Of a stretch of 41,540 nt of DNA, positions 19,167 through 26,499 are shown one piece after another (position 1 is the stretch's first letter; the number at the start of each line of letters is the position of its first letter). The notes below the pieces were generated by a model. The model was not told the DNA's origin. It was given only the letters and a program-made list of their open reading frames with translations, and searched no databases. The translations under genes and the position numbers were made by a program. Origin of the DNA: an uncultured Clostridia bacterium (GTDB lineage Bacteria > Bacillota > Clostridia > TANB77 > CAG-508); NCBI GenBank assembly GCA_947631335.1, contig CANRKZ010000007.1, positions 1 through 41,540 of the forward strand, written 5' to 3'.

Positions 19167-20459
19167 ATGAGGATACTAATGTTAACATGGGAATATCCAC
19201 CAAGAGTTGTAGGAGGAATTGCTAGAGTAGTATATGATATATCAAGAACATTATTAAAAGATGGACATGATGTAACGGTTGTAACTTACAAAGAGGGAGA
19301 TGTACCATATTTTGAAGAAGATAAAGGAGTAAAAGTATATAGAATTGATAACTATATGATAAATCCAAATAATTTTATTGATTGGGTTATGCAGATGAAT
19401 TTTAATATGGTGGCAAAAGCAAATGAAATCATGAAAGAGCAAGGGAACTTTGACGTTATACATGCACATGATTGGTTAGTAGCATATGCAGCAAAAACTT
19501 TAAAAAATTCTTATAATATACCAATTGTTTCTACTATACATGCGACAGAGGCTGGAAGAAATAGTGGTATTCATGATGAACAACAAAGATATATTAATGA
19601 TACAGAATGGATGTTAACATATGAATCAGCAGAAGTAATTGTGAATAGCAATTATATGAAAAATGAATTACAAAGGTTATTTGGATTGCCTTATGAAAAA
19701 ATAAATGTCATACCAAATGGTGTGAACTTAAATTTATTTAACGGTATTGAAAGAGATTATAATTTTAGACGAAAATATGCAATGGATAATGAAAAAATTA
19801 TATTATTTATGGGAAGACTGGTTTATGAAAAGGGAATTCAACACTTAATATCAGCTATGCCTAAAATATTAGAAGGATATCATGATTCAAAATTGATTAT
19901 ATGTGGAAAAGGTGGAATGGAGGAAGAATTACAACAGCAAGTAAAGTCAATGGGAATTGAAAATAAAGTTTATTTTGCAGGATATATGAATGGAAAAGAT
20001 GTACAAAAAATGTATAAAGCAGCAGATATAGCAGTATTCCCAAGTACCTATGAACCATTTGGAATTGTTGCATTAGAAGCAATGCTTTCTGAAAAACCCG
20101 TTGTTGTTTCTGATATTGGAGGGTTAAATGAAATCGTGGAACATAGAATAAATGGAATGAAAGCTTATTGTGGAAATCCAAATTCAATTGCAGACTCAAT
20201 TTTAGAATTGTTGTATGACCATAAATTATGTGCAGATATTACCAAAAAAGCAAAAAACAAAGTTAGAAACGAATACAATTGGAGTAAAATTGCACAAGAT
20301 ACACATTTTACTTATCAAAAAGCAATTTGTCAATCAATGGCAGAAAAACAAAAAAGAGAATTGGAACAAGAAAGAGCAAGAAAAACCAAAAAAGCCAAAA
20401 ATACAGAAAAAGAAATTACTAATTTACTTAGTTTTAAAAAGAGACAAGCATATGCCTAA
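19167..20459 (+). CDS. GT4 family glycosyltransferase, glycogen synthase-like
   Basis: A GT-B fold glycosyltransferase of family 4. The N-terminus MRILMLTWEYPPRVVGGIARVV has the glycine-rich acceptor-side loop, and the C-terminal domain has the nucleotide-sugar site FMGRLVYEKGIQHLI and the EPFGIVALEAM (E-x7-E) motif. It most resembles bacterial GT4 enzymes annotated as glycogen synthase of the actinobacterial type or sucrose/trehalose-type synthases; the true substrate cannot be told. The ATG at 19167 (after AAAGGAAG) is chosen, because an upstream in-frame extension to 19119 lacks a ribosome site and is not part of the fold. A lysine-rich coiled tail of about 40 residues follows the catalytic part. 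The gene is alone between terminators. Confidence 0.85.
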   Translation: MRILMLTWEYPPRVVGGIARVVYDISRTLLKDGHDVTVVTYKEGDVPYFEEDKGVKVYRIDNYMINPNNFIDWVMQMNFNMVAKANEIMKEQGNFDVIHAHDWLVAYAAKTLKNSYNIPIVSTIHATEAGRNSGIHDEQQRYINDTEWMLTYESAEVIVNSNYMKNELQRLFGLPYEKINVIPNGVNLNLFNGIERDYNFRRKYAMDNEKIILFMGRLVYEKGIQHLISAMPKILEGYHDSKLIICGKGGMEEELQQQVKSMGIENKVYFAGYMNGKDVQKMYKAADIAVFPSTYEPFGIVALEAMLSEKPVVVSDIGGLNEIVEHRINGMKAYCGNPNSIADSILELLYDHKLCADITKKAKNKVRNEYNWSKIAQDTHFTYQKAICQSMAEKQKRELEQERARKTKKAKNTEKEITNLLSFKKRQAYA

Positions 20460-20477
20460 TAAAATAGAAAGATTAAA

Positions 20478-20521
20478 ATGCAGACAGATCACATTTATTT
20501 TTTGATCTATCTGTATTTTTT
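20478..20521 (+). terminator. Terminator after the GT4 gene
   Basis: Stem of about 11 bp between CAGACAGATCA (20481-20491) and TGATCTATCTG (20503-20513), with a G-U pair, followed by a T run. Confidence 0.7.
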
Positions 20522-20693
20522 CTTGAAAGAATCTAAAATTATTGATAAAATAGAAAAAGAAAAAATAATAGGATTTACTTTGTAGTTTCTACAAATTTAG
20601 CACAAAAGTAGTGTATAATATAAAGTAAGGATAAGAAAAATAAGTATCAAATACTATTTTTAAAACATTTTCGAATTTGGCAAGGAGGGAAAT

Positions 20694-21596
20694 ATGGAAG
20701 ATTTTAAATCAGGATTTGTAACATTAATTGGAAGAACTAATGTAGGAAAATCAACATTATTAAATTTATTAGTAGGAGAAAAAGTAGCAGCTATTGCTAA
20801 TAAAGTCCAAACAACAAGAACTGCCATAAGAGGAATTGTAAATAGAGAGAATTCTCAAATTATATTCGTAGATACACCAGGAATTCATAAACCAAAAACT
20901 AAGTTAAATGAAACTATGGTCGAAACATCTTTTACTAGTTTGACGGACAGTGATATAGTTCTATTTTTAATAGAAGCTACAAGCGATGATATTGGTAGAG
21001 GAGATAGAATAATATTAGATAAAATAAAAGAGGCAAAAAGAAGAACAATACTAGTTATCAATAAAATTGATTTAATAAAAAGAGAAAAGTTATTAAGCTT
21101 GATTGATATTTATCGCAAAGAATATGATTTTGAAGCAGTAATTCCAATATCAGCTATAAACGCAAAATATAAAGAAATTCTATTAGATGAAATCGAAAAG
21201 AACTTAAAACCAGGACCTGCATATTATGATATAGAGGAGTATACAGATCAAACTTTAAGACAGTTAGCAGAAGAAATAATTCGAGAAAAAGCATTAAAGT
21301 TATTACAAGATGAAGTTCCTCATGGTATTTATATAGAAGTAGAAAAAATGAAACAAAGAAAAAATAAAAAAAAGGAAGATATTTATGATATAGAAGCTAC
21401 TATATATTGTTTAAAAAATTCTCATAAAGGAATCATAATTGGAAAAAATGGAGAAATGTTGAAAAGAATTGGAAGAGCAGCTAGAATCGATATGGAAGAA
21501 AATTTTGGTATAAAAATTAATCTAAAGACTTGGGTTAAAGTAAAAGAAGATTGGCAGGAAAACAACTCTATTGTTGATAAATTTAAATTAAAATAA
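20694..21596 (+). CDS. era: GTPase Era
   Basis: Era is an essential GTPase that binds the 3' end of 16S rRNA and checks small-subunit assembly. The G1 loop is GRTNVGKS (the family usually has GRPNVGKS), G3 is DTPG, G4 is NKID, and the C-terminal KH domain is at HKGIIIGKNGEMLKRIGRAAR. At 300 residues it is full length. The start follows AAGGAGGG. A TATAAT at 20614-20619 is a probable -10 box. It leads a small operon with yqzL-like and recO. Confidence 0.96.
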   Translation: MEDFKSGFVTLIGRTNVGKSTLLNLLVGEKVAAIANKVQTTRTAIRGIVNRENSQIIFVDTPGIHKPKTKLNETMVETSFTSLTDSDIVLFLIEATSDDIGRGDRIILDKIKEAKRRTILVINKIDLIKREKLLSLIDIYRKEYDFEAVIPISAINAKYKEILLDEIEKNLKPGPAYYDIEEYTDQTLRQLAEEIIREKALKLLQDEVPHGIYIEVEKMKQRKNKKKEDIYDIEATIYCLKNSHKGIIIGKNGEMLKRIGRAARIDMEENFGIKINLKTWVKVKEDWQENNSIVDKFKLK

Positions 21597-21683
21597 AGAA
21601 TTTTTAGTGTATAAAAAGAAAGAAAAAAGCAAAAGATAAAATTAAAGGTAAAACTTTAAGTTAGGATAAAGGAAGTGAAGCTT

Positions 21684-21848
21684 ATGATAAAAAGAATTGC
21701 ATGGAATACCTTTAAAAACACAGGTGATATTAATGCATTTTTAGAATTAAAACAAATTGAAAATATAGAAGATCAAATAAACAAAGAAAAGGATATAAAA
21801 ACAAATGGCCAATGTGAAAATGAATGGAATCATATTATCAGAAAATAA
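21684..21848 (+). CDS. yqzL: YqzL-like small protein
   Basis: A 54-residue protein starting MIKRIAWNTFKNTGDINAFL and continuing ELKQIENIED, which fits the short YqzL family found just before recO in Bacillus and Clostridia. No function is established for that family. It starts with ATG behind GGAAGTG, 87 nt after era, and its last 44 nt overlap the start of recO in another frame, which suggests translational coupling. The C-terminal third is longer than in typical members and may be tuned by that overlap. Confidence 0.65.
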   Translation: MIKRIAWNTFKNTGDINAFLELKQIENIEDQINKEKDIKTNGQCENEWNHIIRK

Positions 21849-22534
21849 TTTAGGAGATTTTGACAAAATGCTTACGATGTTGACACCAGGTGTACGGAAA
21901 AATCTCTTGTGTCGCTAAAGGAGCAAGGAGACCTAAAAGTGCTCTTTTAGCAGGCACGCAAATGTTTTGCTTCGGAGAATATTTAATGTATAAAGGGACA
22001 AATACTTATCATATCAATTCAGTAGAACCAATAGAAGTATTTTATAAGATAAGAACAGATTTAGAAAAATTAAAGTATGCTGTACATATAAATAAAATTA
22101 TACAGGATGTAACACAGGAAAATCAAAATTGTTATAATCTATTACAGCTATTATTAAATACACTTTATACCATATCAGAAACGGATAAAAATTTAGATTT
22201 AGTCTTAAGTGTATTTAAATTACGTTTAATAAGCCTAATAGGATTTACACCTAAAATTGAAAAATGTGTAAATTGTGGTAAGAAAGAAAATATTACAAGT
22301 TTTAGTATAAAAGATAATGGATTTAAATGTAAGGAATGTAATAAACAGGACACTTCGGCAATTGCCATGAGTAAAAGCACAGAAAATGCTATAAAATATA
22401 CCTTAACATCTCCTGCTAAAAAGCTTTATTCTTTTAGTGTAAAAGATGAATCTTTAGAAGAATTTAAATTAATTACAAAGCTATATTTTAATGAAAAATT
22501 AGAAAAAGAATATAAATTAGAAGACTTATTTTAA
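21805..22534 (+). CDS. recO: DNA repair protein RecO, read through a +1 shift at CGG
   Basis: RecO works with RecF and RecR to load RecA on gapped DNA. The N-terminal OB fold starts MANVKMNGIILSENNLGDFD and breaks after 30 codons at GTA-CGG-A. Skipping the C joins LTPGV to GKISCVAKGARRPKSALLAG, which is the family-conserved GKI..AKGARR segment. A zinc-binding region follows (CVNCGK ... CKEC). The joined protein has 242 residues, the normal length. The downstream frame alone would lack the first OB strands and has no proper start, so a functional recO needs the shift. It overlaps the yqzL-like gene. Confidence 0.88.
21895..21898 (+). other. CGGA +1 recoding site in recO
   Basis: Upstream frame GGT GTA CGG AAA; skipping C gives GGT GTA GGA AAA ATC, encoding the conserved Gly-Lys-Ile of RecO. 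The zero frame ends at TAA seven codons later. Confidence 0.75.
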
Positions 22535-22541
22535 TTAGCAT

Positions 22542-22578
22542 AAAATAGAAGTGGCAAACTTACCTACTTCTATTTTTT
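22542..22578 (+). terminator. Terminator after recO
   Basis: Stem AAATAGAAGTGG/CCTACTTCTATTT with an 8-nt loop and a T6 run. Confidence 0.85.
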
Positions 22579-22627
22579 AAATATAGAAGTTAAAATTGGT
22601 CTTATTTTAATAATTCAAATAAAAGTC

Positions 22628-22656
22628 TTGAAAAAAACAAAAATAACATATATAAT
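22628..22656 (+). promoter_or_regulatory. Sigma-A promoter of hpf
   Basis: TTGAAA at 22628-22633, 17-bp spacer, TATAAT at 22651-22656. The ATG at 22703 follows after about 40 nt of leader. Confidence 0.7.
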
Positions 22657-22702
22657 AAATATATCATAAGTAATGAACAAAAAAGAGAAGGGAGCGATTT
22701 TT

Positions 22703-23230
22703 ATGAAAATAAAAATAACAGGAAAGGAACTAAAGATAACAGAAGCAATTAATAATTATGTGGAAAGAAAATTAGACAGAATCGATAAATATTTTGATGA
22801 AGCAGAAGCAGAAGTTACTTTAAGAACAGAAAAAGCAGAACAAATAGCAGAAATATATGTAACAGCAAATGGCGAAAAATATAGAGCAGTAACAGAGGAT
22901 AAAGACATGTATGCTTCAATTGATAAAGATATTGATATATTAGAAGGTCAAATTAGAAAAGCCAAAACAAAAAAAGAGAAAATGATGAAAGATGCTTCTT
23001 TAAAAACACTAGAGGTTGATATGTCAATAGTAAATGAAATAAAAGATGAAATTATAAAAACATCTTATTATGAGATTAAACCAATGCTACCAGAAGATGC
23101 GGTTTTAAAATTACAAGAAAAACCAACTCATAATTTCTTGGCATTTATTAATATCGAAACAGGAAAAGTAAATGTAGTACATAAATTAAAAGATGGAAAG
23201 AATTTTGGGTTAGTAGAACCAGAAAATTAA
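22703..23230 (+). CDS. hpf: Ribosome hibernation promoting factor, long form
   Basis: Long HPF inactivates ribosomes in stationary phase by dimerising 70S particles. The N-terminal S30AE domain (MKIKITGKELKITEAINNYVERKLDRIDKYF) binds the decoding centre, and the C-terminal domain (VLKLQEKPTHNFLAFINIETGKVNVVHKLKDGKNFGLVEP) mediates dimerisation. The ATG at 22703 is chosen because GAAGGGAGCG stands before it and the fold begins there; an in-frame ATG 30 nt upstream overlaps no ribosome site. At 175 residues the length is typical. Confidence 0.93.
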   Translation: MKIKITGKELKITEAINNYVERKLDRIDKYFDEAEAEVTLRTEKAEQIAEIYVTANGEKYRAVTEDKDMYASIDKDIDILEGQIRKAKTKKEKMMKDASLKTLEVDMSIVNEIKDEIIKTSYYEIKPMLPEDAVLKLQEKPTHNFLAFINIETGKVNVVHKLKDGKNFGLVEPEN

Positions 23231-23246
23231 AATTATAAAGAATATT

Positions 23247-23541
23247 TTATATTATATAAACAAAAAAGGCAGGAAATCAAATCCTGCCTTTATGTATGCT
23301 TAAACAAAAAACATAAACAAAAACAAAATTTAACTTCCTACCCCAACATAAAATATTGATTTTTACAACACATTCTTATTGTTAATTGTTATTAGAAAAG
23401 TGTGTTTTGTAAAAACGGAAACTATTTCATATTTCTTTCAGCTTGTTCTATCATCTTCTTAACCATTTGTCCACCGATTTTACCAGTATCTTTAGCTGAG
23501 ATGTCTCCATTGTATCCATCTTTTAAGTTAATACCAACTTC
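23247..23541 (+). repeat. 295-bp direct repeat, left copy
   Basis: It matches 24955-25249 at constant offset 1708 with only two differences that I found (T/C in CCAGtATC and in TTAAtACC). It holds a terminator hairpin and the 3' end of an SASP gene on the minus strand. The two copies bracket the Fic gene and a truncated nucleotidyltransferase gene. Confidence 0.93.
23262..23292 (+). terminator. Terminator after hpf (left repeat copy)
   Basis: Stem GGCAGG/CCTGCC with a 9-nt loop, A-rich before and T-rich after, so it could serve both strands. Confidence 0.75.
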
Positions 23542-23553
23542 TCTGGTAGCAAA
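23422..23553 (-). pseudogene. 3' fragment of an alpha/beta-type SASP gene
   Basis: On the minus strand this reads REVGINLKDGYNGDISAKD, then TGKIGGQMVKKMIEQAERNMK and stop, the C-terminal two thirds of the SASP encoded intact at 25130-25327. Changes are Thr for Ala and Ile for Val. Upstream of Arg-Glu the sequence no longer matches, and no start codon or ribosome site is present. It is either a broken second SASP gene or the product of the repeat duplication. Confidence 0.8.
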
Positions 23554-23670
23554 ATTTATATTTAAGTTAACCGTTTGAATGAAACGAGTTACTGATAACT
23601 TATGAAACTAAGCTAAGCGAAGTTGTAAACATTAAAATAAAAGAAATCGCCTAAAAATACATATATAGTA

Positions 23671-23746
23671 TTCTGCATATAAAATATAAAAATATATGCA
23701 AAAAACATTGACATTCTGCATATAAAATGTTAATATATATGCAGAA
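23671..23746 (+). promoter_or_regulatory. Promoter and two palindromic operators of the Fic gene
   Basis: TTGACA (23708-23713), 17 bp, TAATAT (23731-23736). Overlapping the spacer and the -10 is an inverted repeat TTCTGCATATA (23714-23724) and TATATGCAGAA (23736-23746), perfect 11-bp arms spaced by 11. A second copy with the same arm length and spacing and one mismatch lies at 23671-23703. The pair is 43 bp apart. A repressor binding here would block the polymerase; the winged-helix end of the Fic protein is a candidate. Confidence 0.75.
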
Positions 23747-23760
23747 AAGGAGGGAACGAT

Positions 23761-24810
23761 ATGAGAAAGTTTGATTATTCTTTTCTGGATAACGGATTAT
23801 TACCAGCTAATTTAATAAATTTAACAGGAGTAATATATTCTTTAAAAACAGGTGCAGAAATAAGAAAAGATGAATATGAAAAAATATTTACAGAATTAGA
23901 AAAAATAGCAAAAGTTCAGTCAGTTAAAAGTTCAAATGCTATTGAAGGTATAGTAACAAGTGACGAACGTATAAAAGAAATTGTGAATCAAAGTAGTAAA
24001 CCTTTAAATCATAATGAATCAGAAATTGCAGGATACAGAGATGCATTAAATCAAATACATTTGAATTATGAAAATATAGAATTTAATGAAAATACAATTT
24101 TAAAATTACATGAAATAATGATGTCATATAGTGGATATGAGTATGCTGGAAAATACAAAACAGGTGATAACCTAATTATAGAGGAAGATAAAGAAGGAAA
24201 TAGAAAAGTAAGATTTAAACCTGTTCCAGCAAAAGATACACCAAAAGCAATGGAACAACTTGTGCTTGCATATATCGATGCAAGTAACAATTCAAATATT
24301 AATCAATTATTATTAATACCATGTGTAATTCTTGATTTTTTATGCATACATCCTTTTAAAGATGGAAATGGAAGAATATCAAGATTATTGTCATTGTTAT
24401 TACTATATAAAAATGGATTTGATGCAGGTAAATATGTATCCTTTGAAGAACAAATAAATAACAATAAAGGATTTTATTATGAAACTTTAAAAGAGTCATC
24501 TACAGCATGGGATACTAATGAGAATTCATATATTCCATTTATGCAAAATTTCTTATCAACATTATATATGTGTTATAAAGAGCTTGATAAAAGATTTAAT
24601 GTGGTGAACAGTAATAAAATTACCAAAAAAGCTAGAATAGAAGCCACAGTATTGAATAGCCTAACAGCGATTTCTAAAGCAGAAATATGTGGCATTCTTC
24701 CAGATGTAAGCCCTACAACAGTAGAAGCAGTATTAGGAACAATGGTTAAAGAAGGAAGAATACAGATAATAGGTAAAGGTAAGAATACAAGATATATTAG
24801 AAATATGTAA
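23761..24810 (+). CDS. Fic family protein (AMP transferase type) with winged-helix C-terminus
   Basis: Fic enzymes usually transfer AMP from ATP to hydroxyl side chains of target proteins. The active-site motif HPFKDGNGRISR is complete. The N-terminal inhibitory motif SSNAIEG ([ST]xxxE[GN]) at about residues 60-66 marks a self-inhibited class II Fic. The C-terminal 60 residues (ISKAEICGILPDVSPTTVEAVLGTMVKEGRIQIIGKGKNTRY) look like a winged helix, as in Fic proteins that bind DNA. Length is 349. The ATG follows AAGGAGGG. Two palindromes overlap its promoter, which suggests autoregulation. It is part of an inserted block between 295-bp repeats. Target is unknown. Confidence 0.9.
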   Translation: MRKFDYSFLDNGLLPANLINLTGVIYSLKTGAEIRKDEYEKIFTELEKIAKVQSVKSSNAIEGIVTSDERIKEIVNQSSKPLNHNESEIAGYRDALNQIHLNYENIEFNENTILKLHEIMMSYSGYEYAGKYKTGDNLIIEEDKEGNRKVRFKPVPAKDTPKAMEQLVLAYIDASNNSNINQLLLIPCVILDFLCIHPFKDGNGRISRLLSLLLLYKNGFDAGKYVSFEEQINNNKGFYYETLKESSTAWDTNENSYIPFMQNFLSTLYMCYKELDKRFNVVNSNKITKKARIEATVLNSLTAISKAEICGILPDVSPTTVEAVLGTMVKEGRIQIIGKGKNTRYIRNM

Positions 24811-24848
24811 TCAATACATACACAAAGAAGGTCTGAAAATATGGATAT

Positions 24849-24954
24849 ATGGATATTTTAAATAAGTTACCAAATTTATGTAAAAATGATATAGATAAAG
24901 CAATTCAAATATTAAAAGAAAATAGAGCAAAGAAAGTATTCATTTTTGGTTCTA
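24849..24954 (+). pseudogene. N-terminal fragment of a MNT-type nucleotidyltransferase
   Basis: The frame reads MDILNKLPNLCKNDIDKAIQ and continues ILKENRAKKVFIFGS, the typical start of a minimal nucleotidyltransferase (MNT), whose active site begins with the FGS motif. Exactly after the serine, at 24955, the 295-bp repeat begins and replaces the rest of the gene. The reading frame then runs into terminator sequence and cannot be functional. MNT genes are antitoxin-like partners of HEPN genes; what its neighbour was here is lost. Confidence 0.75.
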
Positions 24955-25249
24955 TTATATTATATAAACAAAAAAGGCAGGAAATCAAATCCTGCCTTTA
25001 TGTATGCTTAAACAAAAAACATAAACAAAAACAAAATTTAACTTCCTACCCCAACATAAAATATTGATTTTTACAACACATTCTTATTGTTAATTGTTAT
25101 TAGAAAAGTGTGTTTTGTAAAAACGGAAACTATTTCATATTTCTTTCAGCTTGTTCTATCATCTTCTTAACCATTTGTCCACCGATTTTACCAGCATCTT
25201 TAGCTGAGATGTCTCCATTGTATCCATCTTTTAAGTTAACACCAACTTC
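24955..25249 (+). repeat. 295-bp direct repeat, right copy
   Basis: Right copy of the repeat described at 23247-23541. Here it flows without a break into the intact SASP gene, so this copy is the natural setting or an exact reconstruction of it. Confidence 0.93.
24970..25000 (-). terminator. Terminator hairpin in the right repeat copy
   Basis: Same GGCAGG/CCTGCC stem as at 23262-23292. It lies 130 nt downstream of the minus-strand SASP gene and stands in the path of transcription from both sides. Confidence 0.6.
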
Positions 25250-25327
25250 ACTAGCTACTTCATATTTGAATTTATCTAAAGCAGTCATAGCTTCTGGAAC
25301 TAATTTTCTGTTATTTGAGTTTGCCAT
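25130..25327 (-). CDS. Alpha/beta-type small acid-soluble spore protein
   Basis: SASP of this type coat spore DNA and protect it from UV and heat, and are degraded by the Gpr protease on germination. The 65-residue protein reads MANSNNRKLVPEAMTALDKF and continues KYEVASEVGVNLKDGYNGDI then SAKDAGKIGGQMVKKMIEQA, the two conserved family segments. The Gpr site is expected at the EVASEVG region. The start is preceded by TACAGGAGGTGAAAAAAC. It is divergent from the HAD phosphatase gene. Together with splB it shows a working spore UV-protection system. Confidence 0.94.
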   Translation of the reverse strand: MANSNNRKLVPEAMTALDKFKYEVASEVGVNLKDGYNGDISAKDAGKIGGQMVKKMIEQAERNMK

Positions 25328-25446
25328 TGTTTTTTCACCTCCTGTAATATTACATATAGAAAAAACTTTTGCTTTTTCTAATATTATCATTTGCAAAAAG
25401 AAAGAAAATAAACAGGAAATTTTTGCAAAAATATAAATATTTTTTA

Positions 25447-25475
25447 TTGCAAATTTAGAAAAATATCGATATAAT
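25447..25475 (+). promoter_or_regulatory. Sigma-A promoter of the HAD gene
   Basis: TTGCAA at 25447-25452, 17 bp, TATAAT at 25470-25475. It overlaps an in-frame upstream ATG (25474), which argues that the true start is 25507. Confidence 0.65.
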
Positions 25476-25506
25476 GAAATTTGTAGGAAAAGAGGAAGTG
25501 AAAAAT

Positions 25507-26391
25507 ATGTATAAATTAATTGCAATTGATTTAGATGGGACTATGTTAAATAGTTATGGAGAAGTAACAGAAAATACAAAAAATACAATAAAAAAGGTAA
25601 TTGAACAAGGAACGGAAGTGATTATTGCATCGGGCAGACCAATTGATTCTATTAAAACAATTGCCAAAGAAATTGAAAGTAAAAATTATTTTATTGCAGG
25701 AAATGGTGCTCTTATTTATGATATCAAAAAAGATCAAATTATATACGAAAAATATATGTCAAAACAAAAAGTATTAGAAATTATAAGAATTTGTGAGGAA
25801 AATAGTATTGATTATAATGTTTATACAGATAAAACGATACTAGCAACTGCATTAAAATATAATGTTTTGTATTATCATAAAGAAAATTTAAAAAAAGAAG
25901 AAAATAAAAAAACAAATATTAATATTGTGAAAGATATGTATGAGTATGTAAAAAACATGCAAGAAGAAAAATTTTTAAAAATTACAATATGTGATAATAG
26001 TAAAATTGTATTTCAGTCAATTCTTAAAAAAATAAAAAAAATTAGTGGAATTGAAATTTTAGATGTATCTCATATGTCTAGAAAAATGATAAGGCAGGGA
26101 ACAGAAGAAGTTCCAATCGAGTATTACTACACGGAAATTTCGCTTGCAAATGTCGATAAGTGGAATGCCATAGAATTTTTGATTGAAAAATTAGAAATAA
26201 AACCAGAAGAAGTAATGACTATTGGTGATAATATGAATGATAAAAAAATGATAGAAAATGCAGGTTTAGGCATTGCAATGAAGGGAAGTACGCCGATTGT
26301 AGTTGAGGTTGCAGATGATATTGCAGAAACAAACAATCAAGAAGGAGTAGCAAAAATATTACAAAAATATTACAAAAATATTAACTTTTAA
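25507..26391 (+). CDS. Cof-type HAD phosphatase
   Basis: A haloacid dehalogenase family phosphatase of class IIB. Motif I is IDLDGTMLNS (catalytic aspartates), motif II is the serine in IIASGRP, motif III and IV lie in the C-terminal part with TIGDNMNDKKMIENAG. The cap insert is the Cof type. Its substrate is probably a small sugar phosphate or nucleotide; the family is broad. The ATG at 25507 follows AAAGAGGAAGTG. At 294 residues it is full length. Confidence 0.88.
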   Translation: MYKLIAIDLDGTMLNSYGEVTENTKNTIKKVIEQGTEVIIASGRPIDSIKTIAKEIESKNYFIAGNGALIYDIKKDQIIYEKYMSKQKVLEIIRICEENSIDYNVYTDKTILATALKYNVLYYHKENLKKEENKKTNINIVKDMYEYVKNMQEEKFLKITICDNSKIVFQSILKKIKKISGIEILDVSHMSRKMIRQGTEEVPIEYYYTEISLANVDKWNAIEFLIEKLEIKPEEVMTIGDNMNDKKMIENAGLGIAMKGSTPIVVEVADDIAETNNQEGVAKILQKYYKNINF

Positions 26392-26499
26392 TAACACAAA
26401 GCAATTTCGTTGATTTTAACTATGATTTGAGTTAAAATAAAATAGATGATTATTTTGTAAAAAAATATAGATAAATAAAGATTAAGGGAGGAATTTGTC

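Noticed and set aside
22673..22702. Longer start for HPF
   Set aside because: The internal ATG at 22703 has a good ribosome site and begins the S30AE domain; the upstream ATG overlaps the leader.
23671..23746. CRISPR-like repeat near the Fic gene
   Set aside because: There are only two units, they are palindromes overlapping a promoter, and there are no spacers or cas genes. They fit operators.
24849..25067. A 72-codon protein running from the nucleotidyltransferase start into the repeat
   Set aside because: Only the first 35 codons are nucleotidyltransferase; the rest is translated terminator and repeat sequence.
25110..25436. A plus-strand protein opposite the SASP gene
   Set aside because: It is the antisense of the SASP gene and its upstream region; it has no ribosome site and no family resemblance.
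25474..25506. Longer start for the HAD phosphatase
   Set aside because: The ATG at 25474 lies inside the predicted -10 box and cannot be in the transcript.
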